Source of the DNA: WJKG01 sp964627305
GTDB lineage: Bacteria; Zixibacteria; MSB-5A5; GN15; FEB-12
Assembly: GCA_964627305.1 (NCBI GenBank)
Contig: CAZVHP010000013.1
Location: 1 to 57,994 of the forward strand
DNA length: 57,994 nucleotides
Reading direction: 5' to 3'
Positions 44,743-52,600 of this stretch are shown here, piece after piece (within the stretch, counting starts at the first letter, position 1; every line of letters starts with the position of its first letter). The translations under genes were made by a program, and so were the position numbers. A model generated the notes under the pieces. That model was not told the DNA's origin and searched no databases. It saw only the letters and a program-made list of their open reading frames with translations.

Positions 44743-45247
44743 GATGACCACCTGACGCAGCAACCGTTTCGGCTTTCAATTCACTCGGGATCATGTCCTC
44801 TATTCTCTCGATCGACATCGCTTCCAGATGAAGTGGTCCCAGGGCGCGTACGGTCTCGGTCATCTCATTGATGACCCGCTGGACTTTATCGCCCTCCGAA
44901 GCGGCGATCCACTCCAATCGAATCCGCCCGTCCTCGATGCCCATCGAACTGAGAAACCGTTTAAGCAAAGTGAATCGGCGCAAAGCCTTGTAATTTCCCT
45001 CCTGATAGTGACAGTCGCCGGGATGACAGCCGCCAATCAGGACACCGTCTGCACCCTCGCGAAGGGCCGACAGAATGAACTGCGGATCAAGCCGTCCCGA
45101 GCACATAATCCGCACCACCCTGACATTCGGGGCATAACTCATGCGTGCTGTTCCGGCCAGATCTGCAGCGGTATATGTGCACCAGTTACAGAAGAAGGCA
45201 ACAATCCTCGGTTCAAATATCTGTTTGCCGTTCTCAATACTAGACAT
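44735..45247 (-). CDS. mvhD: MvhD-like [2Fe-2S] subunit linking hydrogenase to HdrA
   Basis: 170 residues. Cysteines in FFCNWCTYTAADLAG, RIMCSGRLDP and GGCHPGDCHYQEGN match the MvhD/FrhD-delta family. It carries electrons from MvhG to the FAD of HdrA. It overlaps hdrA by 8 bases. All cluster positions are Cys; no in-frame UGA was seen here. Confidence 0.94.
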   Translation of the reverse strand: MSSIENGKQIFEPRIVAFFCNWCTYTAADLAGTARMSYAPNVRVVRIMCSGRLDPQFILSALREGADGVLIGGCHPGDCHYQEGNYKALRRFTLLKRFLSSMGIEDGRIRLEWIAASEGDKVQRVINEMTETVRALGPLHLEAMSIERIEDMIPSELKAETVAASGGHHE

Positions 45248-47243
45248 AGCTGACTACTCCTTTGATCTCCTGGAATATCTGCTCATCGGTGAAGAGATTC
45301 TGTTGAAGGGCGCCAGACGGGCAAGTCGCCACACAGGTACCGCATCCCTTGCACAGGGCTCCATTGACCGACGCCTTCTCCGTTTCTTCATTGAACACAA
45401 TGGCACTATAGGGGCAGATGTTCGAACAGGTGTGGCAATCGGAACAGAGTTCTTCTGTAACATAGGCGGTGTTTGGTTCCATCTCCACCCTGCCCCGATC
45501 GATCAACGCCAGCGCTTCCGCTGCTGCCGCTCCGGCCTGGGCCACACTGTCGGGAATATCCTTCGGTCCCTGACAGGCACCAGCAATGAAGATACCATCG
45601 GTGAAGGTCGATACCGGCGCCAACTTTGGATGCCGCTCCAAAAACCACCCCTCACGGCTACAGCTGATATTGAAAAGCCGTCGGACGTTATCGGCATCCG
45701 GCTGCGCCTCCAACCCAACCGACAGGATGATCATATCAACCGGAATGCGCCTTACCACACCGATTAACGTATCCTCGGCGCGAATAATCAGCTTTCCTTC
45801 TTCCTCGGGAGTCATCGTCCAGTCACTAACCTCGGCAACCCGGCCCCGAATGAAATGAACGTTTTCGTGGAGCAGTTTATCGTAAAACTCCTCATAGCCC
45901 TTGCCAGGGGTTCGCATGTCGATATAGAAATTGTATACTTCCGCGTTGGTTCGCTCCTTGACCAAGTGGGCCAGTTTCAGCGAATACATACAGCAAACTC
46001 GTGAGCAGTAGCGGTTGGTTTTTTCATCGCGGCTGCCGACACAGTGCACGATACCGACCGCTTTCGGTTTCTCGCCGTTTTTCATGACGATCTCGCCGCC
46101 GGTCGGGCCGGCCGCATTAACCAGCCGCTCAACTTCGAGGCTGGTGTACACCCCCGGATATTTCCCGTAGCCGTACCGCGAAATCCGTCTGGCATCGAAT
46201 GTCTTGAAACCGGTGGCGAGAACAACCGCCCCAACATCGATCTCTTCAGTCCGATCAGTCTGGGCAAAATCTATCGCTTTCGGCTCGCATGCCTCGACGC
46301 AGTCCTTGGGACACTTGTGGGTTTTGAATTCTATACAGGTTTTCGGGTCGATCACAGCCACGAGCGGCGTCGCCTGCGGGAACGGCACATATACCGGCTT
46401 ACGTTTGACCAGCCCGAGATTGAACTCATCATCGGCCTTCCCTTTTTTATAGACACACGCCTCGATACACTCCAGACATCCGACGCATTTCTCTTCGTCG
46501 ACATACCGCGCTTTTCTTGTGACCTGAACCTTGAAATTGCCGACATATCCATCAAGTCCGATCACCTCGGAATAACTCCAAAGAGTGATATTGGGATGCG
46601 ACCGTACCGCCGACATTTTAGGTGTCAGGATACAGGCGGAGCAATCCAGGGTCGGGAATGTCTTGTCGAATTTCGCCATGTGCCCGCCGATTGTCGGTTC
46701 CCGTTCGACGAGGTACACTTTCTTGCCGGCATCGGCTATTGTCAATGCCGCGTGTATTCCGGCAATACCGCCGCCGACTACGAGAACGTCGGGATGGATC
46801 GGGACACTCGTTTTCTGCAGAGGTTGATGCAGGACCACTCTTTCCACAGCCGCGGCAATTAGCGCTCGGGCTTTGTCGGTTCCGGCTTCTTTATCTTTAG
46901 TTACCCAGCTGACATGCTCGCGGATATTTGCCATCTGAAAAAGAAATGGATTCCCGCCGCCTTCGGTCATTGCCCGTCGGAATGTCGGCTCGTGCATCAG
47001 AGGGGAACAGGACGCAACCACCGCACGATCGATTAGACCGTCACGCAGATCTTTCTGGATGATATCCTGTCCCGGATCGGAACACATGAATTTATACTCT
47101 TTCGCCGCCGTTACATACGGCAGTTGGCTGGCGAAGGCGACCGTATCGGCGATATCGACCTTGGCTGCGATATTAACACCGCAATGACAAACATAAACGC
47201 CGACTTTCGGTCTGCCGTCATTATCCGGTCTAGCTGGTGACAT
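45240..47243 (-). CDS. hdrA: Heterodisulfide reductase subunit A-like, FAD/Fe-S
   Basis: 667 residues from ATG 47243 (SD GGGAGG), the normal HdrA length. N-terminal VGVYVCHCGVNIAAKVDI, Fe-S-linked CSPLMHEPTFR, FAD site VLVVGGGIAGIHAALTIA, active-site stretch CSACILTPKM, an inserted ferredoxin (CVGCLECIEACVYKKG) and two C-terminal [4Fe-4S] motifs (CSDCHTCSNICP and CKGCGTCVATCP). HdrA is the site of flavin-based electron bifurcation in Mvh-Hdr complexes: H2 electrons split between ferredoxin and the HdrBC acceptor. It overlaps hdrB by 14 bases. Confidence 0.95.
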   Translation of the reverse strand: MSPARPDNDGRPKVGVYVCHCGVNIAAKVDIADTVAFASQLPYVTAAKEYKFMCSDPGQDIIQKDLRDGLIDRAVVASCSPLMHEPTFRRAMTEGGGNPFLFQMANIREHVSWVTKDKEAGTDKARALIAAAVERVVLHQPLQKTSVPIHPDVLVVGGGIAGIHAALTIADAGKKVYLVEREPTIGGHMAKFDKTFPTLDCSACILTPKMSAVRSHPNITLWSYSEVIGLDGYVGNFKVQVTRKARYVDEEKCVGCLECIEACVYKKGKADDEFNLGLVKRKPVYVPFPQATPLVAVIDPKTCIEFKTHKCPKDCVEACEPKAIDFAQTDRTEEIDVGAVVLATGFKTFDARRISRYGYGKYPGVYTSLEVERLVNAAGPTGGEIVMKNGEKPKAVGIVHCVGSRDEKTNRYCSRVCCMYSLKLAHLVKERTNAEVYNFYIDMRTPGKGYEEFYDKLLHENVHFIRGRVAEVSDWTMTPEEEGKLIIRAEDTLIGVVRRIPVDMIILSVGLEAQPDADNVRRLFNISCSREGWFLERHPKLAPVSTFTDGIFIAGACQGPKDIPDSVAQAGAAAAEALALIDRGRVEMEPNTAYVTEELCSDCHTCSNICPYSAIVFNEETEKASVNGALCKGCGTCVATCPSGALQQNLFTDEQIFQEIKGVVSYV

Positions 47244-48138
47244 GTTGACCTCCCGCGACCTGATCCAGTTTGGCTTTGGCGTCAAACGGCACGAACAGGC
47301 GTTGCATCGCCAGTTGACGACTAGATACGCCCAGCGCAATGCCGATCAACTGCGTGAAATAGAGAACGGGGATATCGATCGATGTCTTGAATCGGCGGCT
47401 CATGTCGCTCTGGTAGCATTCCAGATTGAACTGGCAGAGGGGACAGGCAGTGATGATAACATCGGCTCCCCGGAGGGTCGCCTCCCGAAGCAGGATATAG
47501 CTCAGCCGCTGTCCGACATCCTGAACCGTTCCGGTCAGGGAGCCACCGCAACAACGCGTTTTTAACGGCCAGTCGACCGTCTTGGCACCGAGCGCCCAGA
47601 CTATTTGATTCATTGTCGTCGGATTCTCCTGATCGTCGAATTCGGCGTACGGCCGGATTATCTGGCAGCCGTAATAGCACGCCACCTTCAAACCTTCCAG
47701 CGAGCATTTCACTGCTGCGGTAATCCGCTCCGTGCCAATATCATTTACCAGCACATCGAGGGGATGGCGGATCCGAATGTGATTACGATAAGCCAGATTC
47801 GCGGTAGCCAGCGCTTCGTCGATTTTCCTCCGTGTATCGGGGTACTGGTCCAGGTACCGCTTCGCCTTGTTCAACCCCAGATAACAAGCGGCGCAGGGTA
47901 CTATCAGATCGGTCATGCCGGTTTCTTTGGCCTGTTGCTCGGCCAGGGCGAAATTACGGGCGCAGAGTGCAAACGCTTTCAGCTCGCTGACCGACATATA
48001 TGAGGTCGCACCGCAGCAGTTCCAATCATCCAATTCCCGGATATCAACTTCTAAGGCCTTAAGGACTGCCAGAAGCGATTCCTCGTAGGCGCGACCTGTT
48101 CCCTTCAAGGAACAGCCGGGATAATAAATATAACTCAT
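47230..48138 (-). CDS. hdrB: Heterodisulfide reductase subunit B-like
   Basis: 302 residues with the two CCG domains that bind the non-cubane [4Fe-4S] clusters: DWNCCGATSYMS and KTRCCGGSLTGT, each preceded by further Cys (YYPGCSLKG, VACYYGCQII, ITACPLCQFNLE). It is the catalytic subunit for disulfide reduction. In bacteria without CoM-CoB the acceptor is unknown and may be another disulfide or a partner protein. It overlaps hdrC by 4 bases. Confidence 0.95.
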   Translation of the reverse strand: MSYIYYPGCSLKGTGRAYEESLLAVLKALEVDIRELDDWNCCGATSYMSVSELKAFALCARNFALAEQQAKETGMTDLIVPCAACYLGLNKAKRYLDQYPDTRRKIDEALATANLAYRNHIRIRHPLDVLVNDIGTERITAAVKCSLEGLKVACYYGCQIIRPYAEFDDQENPTTMNQIVWALGAKTVDWPLKTRCCGGSLTGTVQDVGQRLSYILLREATLRGADVIITACPLCQFNLECYQSDMSRRFKTSIDIPVLYFTQLIGIALGVSSRQLAMQRLFVPFDAKAKLDQVAGGQHVTS

Positions 48139-48767
48139 CGAACCACCTCCGTCACGCCGCGCAAATCATCCTTCCCTTTGATCATACGCTCCTTTTCGAG
48201 TGATTTCAGGATGCGGTGCAAATCGTCACGACTGTTAACCTGTTCCTTTTTCAAGCTGAAACGACCTCGTAGCATCAGTTTTATACCGAGTGCTGCGTGG
48301 CGAAGCAAGTTGAACGGGTTTGTCTTGAGGTACAATTTGAGGAGCACACGGCCTTCGTTACTCCGTCCGGTATTCTCGACTGAATCGAAAAATTCTCTGG
48401 CCAGAACCGGGATCGGGAAGCGTTTTGGATATACCTTCCCCCTAATGGCCAGCCGTTTGGCAGCATACATGATGTCGGTCAGTTTGATTTCCTTGGGACA
48501 TTCCACCGTGCAGGAGTAACACGAAGCGCACAACCAGGTTGTATAGCTGCTGAGGACCTCCCCCCTTAGACCAGCCCTGATCATGGCAATGATCTGCCGG
48601 GGGGTGTGGTCCATGTAGGGAGTTAGCGGACACATACCACTGCATGTCCCGCATTGAATACAGGAGAGTAATTGATCTCCACCGGGAATTGAGGCGATTT
48701 CACTGGCGAACTCCGGGTCGAGTTCCGATTCATAGTGAATTTTCCGCCAACCTTGCCATTTTTCCAT
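48135..48767 (-). CDS. hdrC: Heterodisulfide reductase subunit C-like ferredoxin
   Basis: 210 residues from ATG 48767 (SD AGGAG). Two [4Fe-4S] motifs: CIQCGTCSGMCPLTPYMDH and CASCYSCTVECPKEIKLTD. It carries electrons between HdrA and HdrB. It is the first gene of a nine-gene minus-strand operon (hdrCBA, mvhDGA, protease, hypA, hypB), most of whose junctions overlap. Confidence 0.94.
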   Translation of the reverse strand: MEKWQGWRKIHYESELDPEFASEIASIPGGDQLLSCIQCGTCSGMCPLTPYMDHTPRQIIAMIRAGLRGEVLSSYTTWLCASCYSCTVECPKEIKLTDIMYAAKRLAIRGKVYPKRFPIPVLAREFFDSVENTGRSNEGRVLLKLYLKTNPFNLLRHAALGIKLMLRGRFSLKKEQVNSRDDLHRILKSLEKERMIKGKDDLRGVTEVVR

Positions 48768-49730
48768 GTAGCTTCTCCTTACTTTCAACTACCTCTACAG
48801 TACACACGCCTCTATTTGCCAGCGGTTAAGAAGGAGAATCGGCGGAAATGGCGGGCCGGACTTTTGAGCGAACGGAAGCCCGACGTCGGAGTTCAGGTCC
48901 GACGTCCGCCTGAATCGGCTGGATTCTCCTCTCCTTTGACGTTGACCCGGGTACTCCCGATACGTCGGATTGGTGTTGCCCAGGGCATAACATGAACCCG
49001 GCGTACGGGACGAACCGAAGTGCGGGAATGCATTACTAATTGACGGCAAATCTTCCATGCCTTTTCGGGCTGGGATTGCCACTCGGTGTATGTGAAATAA
49101 ATCACATACTTAGATAAATTACCTAACTTCTTACGCGGAAATGTCACCGGATAAAGAGAATCAGGCAACTGTCGCTTTCGATAAGAAATAGCGTCACCTG
49201 AAAGATTCGGCCTTAATAGAGCAAAGGGCCATTTGTCTAAAAGCTGCCTATAGGCAAGAATGTTCAAGCCTCTCTGACCTACCATCAGGGCCATCACAAG
49301 CATGACCCCATTCTAGAGATTTCGTGATAAACTATAGCATCTTTTTTGGATGTCAATAGAAATAACGGAAGAGTTCAACATAAGATACCTGCCTGTCCGC
49401 GTTCGAGGTGCATTTTGAACAGAACATGAAAGCCTTGGACGACTGCCTTAGGCGCGATGCCACCACAGGTCCATATGAGACGAGAGTTGCACCGGCCTTA
49501 GGCCCGGTCGATCTCTGCAAGGCTGGCGACCGGAGCGCGCTGGCTTCGATGAACCAGCTCGCTTTCCAGGTCAAATGCGACCTGTTGGAAATGGGGCATC
49601 CGCTGCCGGTGGTCAATCGGCGGCTCAACAGGATGACGATGTCAAAGCTGAAATACCGCTACTCCGCAGAGGAGTTTTCGGCTTTTGCCAGCCGGTCACG
49701 AGCATAGCCCCGTTATGCTATTGCATTACC

Positions 49731-49823
49731 TTCCAACGGCTTCCATTCTTCGTAGAGTAGCTGGTTTTCACGGCGAGGCTGAAGTTCCCCAAAGTTTGGG
49801 GAGAGTGATATTGGGGCCGCTTT
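49731..49823 (+). repeat. Left copy of a ~93-bp dispersed repeat
   Basis: It aligns without gaps to 57833-57925. The first ~67 bases are diverged but share TTCCAAC at the start and GAGTAGCTG in the middle; the last 26 are identical (GGGGAGAGTGATATTGGGGC and on to CCGCTTT). The two copies bound the ECF sigma/selenoprotein region. Confidence 0.75.
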
Positions 49824-49881
49824 TTTCTAAATCATTATTCCACAGCAGATTACAAGTCGATAAAATCCCAATATCACTCTC
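49801..49881. repeat. 15-bp perfect inverted repeat spanning 81 bases
   Basis: GAGAGTGATATTGGG (49801-49815) and its complement CCCAATATCACTCTC (49867-49881), separated by 51 bases. The left arm is the conserved core of the dispersed repeat. It may be a large hairpin, a MITE-like element or paired protein-binding sites. Confidence 0.75.
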
Positions 49882-49962
49882 AGCATACTTTTCCCAGCAT
49901 TCAGCGCACAAAAGCGCTAATTCGAACCGGTGGTTGTCGGATCCAGACAGCGTTTGAAAATC

Positions 49963-49991
49963 TGTAACGCTTTTCTGTTCGGTGCGACTAA
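49963..49991 (+). promoter_or_regulatory. ECF sigma-type promoter TGTAACGC-N13-GCGACTAA (copy 1)
   Basis: -35-like TGTAACGC (49963-49970) and -10-like GCGACTAA (49984-49991). The same two octamers with the same 13-base spacer occur at 52321-52349. The AAC in -35 and CGACTAA in -10 fit ECF promoter architecture. It lies about 90 bases before the AhpD-like ATG at 50082. Confidence 0.8.
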
Positions 49992-50081
49992 CGGTTAATC
50001 AGGCTGGAAATCAAATGTGAAAGCCGACTCCAGCCTGAAGTAGTCGCAAACACGAACACATTGAATAGAAAGGACAAGACA

Positions 50082-50657
50082 ATGACAACCACAACTCAAA
50101 CCAAAACTAATAACCCGTTGCCGATTAACACCGTGGATACCGCACCGGAAGCGGCCAAGCCGGCACTTGAAGGTGCCCAGAAGATGCTTGGTTTTGTGCC
50201 GAATCTTTACGGCATGTTGTCAAACAATCCGACGACACTCGATGCATACCTTTATCTTAGTAAAGCGCTCGAGAAGTCCGGTCTCAATGCGCTGGAACAG
50301 CAGGTAGTTCTGCTCACTGTCAGTATCGAGAATAGCTGCGAATACTGCGTAGCCGCTCATTCCGCTATTGCGGGTATGATGAAGCTTCCTGAGTCGGTTG
50401 TGCAAGCGCTGCGAAACCGTCAGCCGATTGTAGATGACAAACTCGAATCGCTGCGCTCTTTCACTGCGACGGTAGTACAACAGCGTGGACACCTCAAGGA
50501 TGAACAGGTCTCAGATTTTCTGGCTGCAGGTTATAACGGCAGTACGATTCTCGCTGTAATTACCGCGGTGGCGTTGAAGACGATCTCGAACTATGCCAAT
50601 CACATCGCCAATACCCCGCTGGACGACGCCTTTCAGGCACACTCCTGGTCGGCGTAA
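50082..50657 (+). CDS. AhpD-like / carboxymuconolactone decarboxylase family protein
   Basis: 191 residues from ATG 50082 (SD AAGGA). The catalytic motif is SCEYCVAAHSAIAG, i.e. CxxCxxxH of AhpD-type peroxidase/reductase proteins, within an all-helical fold (LGFVPNLYGMLSNNPTTLDA, LNALEQQVVLLTVSIEN). It is likely a thiol-dependent hydroperoxide-handling protein. It lies behind the first ECF promoter and is followed by a terminator, so it may be a single-gene unit. A second family member with Sec in place of the second Cys follows at 50778. Confidence 0.9.
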   Translation: MTTTTQTKTNNPLPINTVDTAPEAAKPALEGAQKMLGFVPNLYGMLSNNPTTLDAYLYLSKALEKSGLNALEQQVVLLTVSIENSCEYCVAAHSAIAGMMKLPESVVQALRNRQPIVDDKLESLRSFTATVVQQRGHLKDEQVSDFLAAGYNGSTILAVITAVALKTISNYANHIANTPLDDAFQAHSWSA

Positions 50658-50678
50658 AAACAGACACATCTGAATCAT

Positions 50679-50709
50679 ACAGCCAACTCTTAACGGGGTT
50701 GGCTGTTTT
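50679..50709 (+). terminator. Rho-independent terminator after the AhpD-like gene
   Basis: ACAGCCAAC (50679-50687), 10-base loop, GTTGGCTGT (50698-50706), then TTTT. It separates the AhpD-like gene from the selenoprotein-sigma operon. Confidence 0.85.
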
Positions 50710-50718
50710 AGTATTGAA

Positions 50719-50747
50719 TTGACAAGTGCGTTAAATATTTGCATATT
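50719..50747 (+). promoter_or_regulatory. Sigma-70 promoter for the selenoprotein-sigma-anti-sigma operon
   Basis: -35 TTGACA (50719-50724), 17-base spacer, -10 CATATT (50742-50747); the start is expected near 50754, 24 bases before ATG 50778. The sigma factor gene is therefore probably expressed from a housekeeping promoter. Confidence 0.7.
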
Positions 50748-50777
50748 AACAACTTAAACACGGAGAAAAGGAAAGAG

Positions 50778-51317
50778 ATGTCTTATATAGGTTATGTCGA
50801 TTTTGATGATGGTTCAGAGGAACTGCAAAGTCTGTATGTTAGGTACGGCGGATCCAGCAAGTGTCCGGCTAATATCATCCGGATCTCCGGCATCAATCCG
50901 CCGGTGATGGAACAGCATGTCAACCTGTACCGGGCTATCGTCTCCCCAAAGTCACCTTTGTCGAGGCACCGCCAGGAAATGATAGCTGTTGTTGTCTCCG
51001 CCCTGAACAAATGCCATTACTGAATTGAGCATCACTGGACCGCGTTGCGGTCTCTTGGCGGAGTTCCGGATGAGTTGAAAGAACAACTGGTAACTGATTA
51101 CCGAACGGCGAATATTAGCTCAGAAGACTTGAGAATCCTCGAATTCGTGGCGGAATTGACCCTACGAGCGGGCGAGATCACCAAGGAAACAATTCAGCCT
51201 TTGAAACAGCTCGGTTTTGATTCCAGGATGCTACATGATATCGTACAGGTAACGGCATATTTTGCCTATGTCAACCGCATCGCCGATGGCCTTGGTGTCG
51301 AGTTGGAGAACTGCTAA
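50778..51317 (+). CDS. AhpD-like selenoprotein (in-frame UGA = Sec82)
   Basis: 179 residues if UGA at 51021-51023 is read as selenocysteine. Before it the frame reads ALNKCHY, after it IEHHWTALRSLGGVPDELKE, in the same frame. The result is C79-H-Y-U82-I-E-H-H86, the AhpD CxxCxxxH motif with Sec at the second Cys. The fold continues normally (LKEQLVTDYRTANISSEDLR, HDIVQVTAYFAYVNRIADGL) to a TAA stop. A hairpin with a G-first apical loop begins 14 bases past the UGA, as expected for a bacterial SECIS. Conventional gene callers would split or truncate the gene. SD GGAAAGAG precedes the ATG. It is probably a peroxide- or thiol-reducing enzyme co-transcribed with the ECF sigma factor. A simple nonsense mutation is less likely, since the frame and motif are conserved on both sides. 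Confidence 0.85.
51037..51053 (+). promoter_or_regulatory. bSECIS-like hairpin downstream of the UGA codon
   Basis: GGACCGC-GTT-GCGGTCT, a 7-bp stem with one G-U pair and a loop starting with G. The loop lies 21 bases after the UGA, within the usual bacterial SECIS distance. Confidence 0.65.
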
Positions 51318-51324
51318 TACAAAT

Positions 51325-51936
51325 ATGAGTGAATCTGAAAAAGACTCCATGTCGAATGGATACTTACTGACCGATCCGAAAGAGTGGGTCACCAAGCATG
51401 GTGATGCTCTATTCGGATTTGCCCTAAGATATGTTAGTGACCGTACTGTTGCCGAGGATCTGGTTCAGGAATGCCTGTTGGGAGCACTCAAAGCGCGCAC
51501 ATCGTTTTCCGGGTCCTCTTCGGAGCGCACTTGGCTTATCGGTATCCTTAAGAACAAGGTGATGGATCACTTTCGTAAGTCCAGCCGGGAGACTCCTTTG
51601 AACGAGCCTGACCAATTGTCTGATAACGATGACACCGATTACATTTCAGCTGGTCCTGATGCCGGTACCTGGCATCTAAACCGGCGTCCGGCCCCTTGGT
51701 CGGTTGACCCTAACGACCCTGTAGAACAAAAGCAATTCTGGGAGCATCTCAAGAGATGTCTTGAGAGTCTTGATCAACGGCTGGCCAAAGTTTACAACAT
51801 GCGGGATGTTCAGGAAATTGAATACGACGAAGTCTGTAACGTCTTGGCGGTAACTCCGACTAACTTACGAGTAATGCTGCACCGGGCGCGGAAACTGATG
51901 CGGCACTGTTTGGAGAAAAACTGGATCGGAGCGTAG
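51325..51936 (+). CDS. ECF-type RNA polymerase sigma factor
   Basis: 203 residues from ATG 51325; an ATG at 51349 is also possible. Region 2 is GDALFGFALRYVSDRTVAED with LVQECLLGALKARTSF and WLIGILKNKVMDHFRK. A ~60-residue acidic linker follows (DQLSDNDDTDYISAGPD). Region 4 is LESLDQRLAKVYNMRDVQEI with VLAVTPTNLRVMLHRARKLM. There is no region 1 or 3. It starts 7 bases after the selenoprotein stop and is followed by a zinc-finger anti-sigma gene. Two copies of the motif TGTAACGC-N13-GCGACTAA nearby are its likely promoters. Confidence 0.95.
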   Translation: MSESEKDSMSNGYLLTDPKEWVTKHGDALFGFALRYVSDRTVAEDLVQECLLGALKARTSFSGSSSERTWLIGILKNKVMDHFRKSSRETPLNEPDQLSDNDDTDYISAGPDAGTWHLNRRPAPWSVDPNDPVEQKQFWEHLKRCLESLDQRLAKVYNMRDVQEIEYDEVCNVLAVTPTNLRVMLHRARKLMRHCLEKNWIGA

Positions 51937-51959
51937 CAGTTCCGACGACTGAATAGACT

Positions 51960-52247
51960 ATGATGAAGCTAATGATGAGAATGATGAACATGGTACTTCC
52001 AACGTGTAGGGAAGTATCTCACCTGACTTCACAGGCAATGGATGAAAGGCTGCCCTTGGCCAAACGTCTGGGAATGCGCCTGCATCTCATGATGTGTGTC
52101 TGGTGCCGCCGGAACTCTGAGCAACTGCAGTTGGTCCGGGACCTCGCTCGTAAACAATCAGCTTCACAAACCAAAGAAGCCAAGCTCAGCAATGATGCCC
52201 GTGACCGGCTGAGCAATCTGCTCGAACAAAACGACGACAAGTCGTAA
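51960..52247 (+). CDS. Small zinc-finger anti-sigma factor (ZAS-like)
   Basis: 95 residues, Met-rich start. A Cys in LPTCREVSHLTSQAMDE and the HxxxCxxC set in LHLMMCVWCRRNSEQ match the zinc-binding anti-sigma domain, in which thiol oxidation releases the sigma factor. There is no membrane segment. The C-terminal half is a charged helix (ARKQSASQTKEAKLSNDARD). It lies 23 bases after the sigma gene. Its redox-sensitive cysteines fit the peroxide/thiol theme of the locus. The exact start among several Met codons is uncertain. Confidence 0.88.
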   Translation: MMKLMMRMMNMVLPTCREVSHLTSQAMDERLPLAKRLGMRLHLMMCVWCRRNSEQLQLVRDLARKQSASQTKEAKLSNDARDRLSNLLEQNDDKS

Positions 52248-52320
52248 GCCCTTTTTCTTAACCCCCTAATCTCTTACAAATCAACCCGCTACCCTTTTGT
52301 GGGCTAAGTACGTCCATGTT

Positions 52321-52349
52321 TGTAACGCTTGCTATTTTCCTGCGACTAA
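52321..52349 (+). promoter_or_regulatory. ECF sigma-type promoter TGTAACGC-N13-GCGACTAA (copy 2)
   Basis: TGTAACGC (52321-52328) and GCGACTAA (52342-52349), identical in both elements and spacing to the copy at 49963. It lies 73 bases before the 41-residue peptide ORF and drives the downstream YceI/FGE-like series. Confidence 0.8.
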
Positions 52350-52422
52350 CCATCAGAACGAAGAAACAGCAGCTGCCTTTAAGGGAGTTGTGAAAAAGTA
52401 ACTAAGTGAAAGGAACAGGAAA

Positions 52423-52548
52423 ATGTCGAAGATGTGCAAACTCGGTTCAAGCTGCTCAACCCACAAAGGGATGTGCATCCACGAAAAGATCATGGCTGGA
52501 ATGATGGTCATGGCAATGGTGGCCGGCTTGGTTTACTGGCTGGCCTAG
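52423..52548 (+). CDS. 41-residue Cys- and Met-rich single-TM peptide
   Basis: It begins MSKMCKLGSSCSTHKGMCIH and ends with a hydrophobic helix (MAGMMVMAMVAGLVYWLA). Three Cys, two His and many Met residues sit before or in the membrane segment and could bind a soft metal. An AGGA site lies 6-8 bases before the ATG. It is the first ORF after ECF promoter copy 2. I know no family for it. Confidence 0.65.
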   Translation: MSKMCKLGSSCSTHKGMCIHEKIMAGMMVMAMVAGLVYWLA

Positions 52549-52600
52549 AGAACGGATAAACCTGAAGCGAACAACTGAAAAGCAATTAGGAGAACAAATC

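Larger units (their letters stand above)
48768..50081. other. 1.3-kb intergenic region with repeat, palindrome and ECF promoter
   Basis: It holds the hdr promoter side, a ~93-bp repeat (49731-49823), a long inverted repeat (49801-49881) and an ECF-type promoter (49963-49991). Short frames at 48893-49303 (minus) and 49408-49707 (plus) lack SD sites and known motifs, so I do not call them. Base composition is more AT-rich than in the hdr genes. Confidence 0.5.

Noticed and set aside
48893..49707. ORFs at 48893-49303 (minus) and 49408-49707 (plus)
   Set aside because: No SD or conserved motif, and they overlap frames on the other strand with equal length. I cannot support a gene.
51021..51023. 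Treating the UGA in the AhpD-like gene as a nonsense mutation
   Set aside because: The frame, the CxxCxxxH motif geometry and the downstream fold are intact, and a SECIS-like hairpin follows. A pseudogene would be expected to drift.
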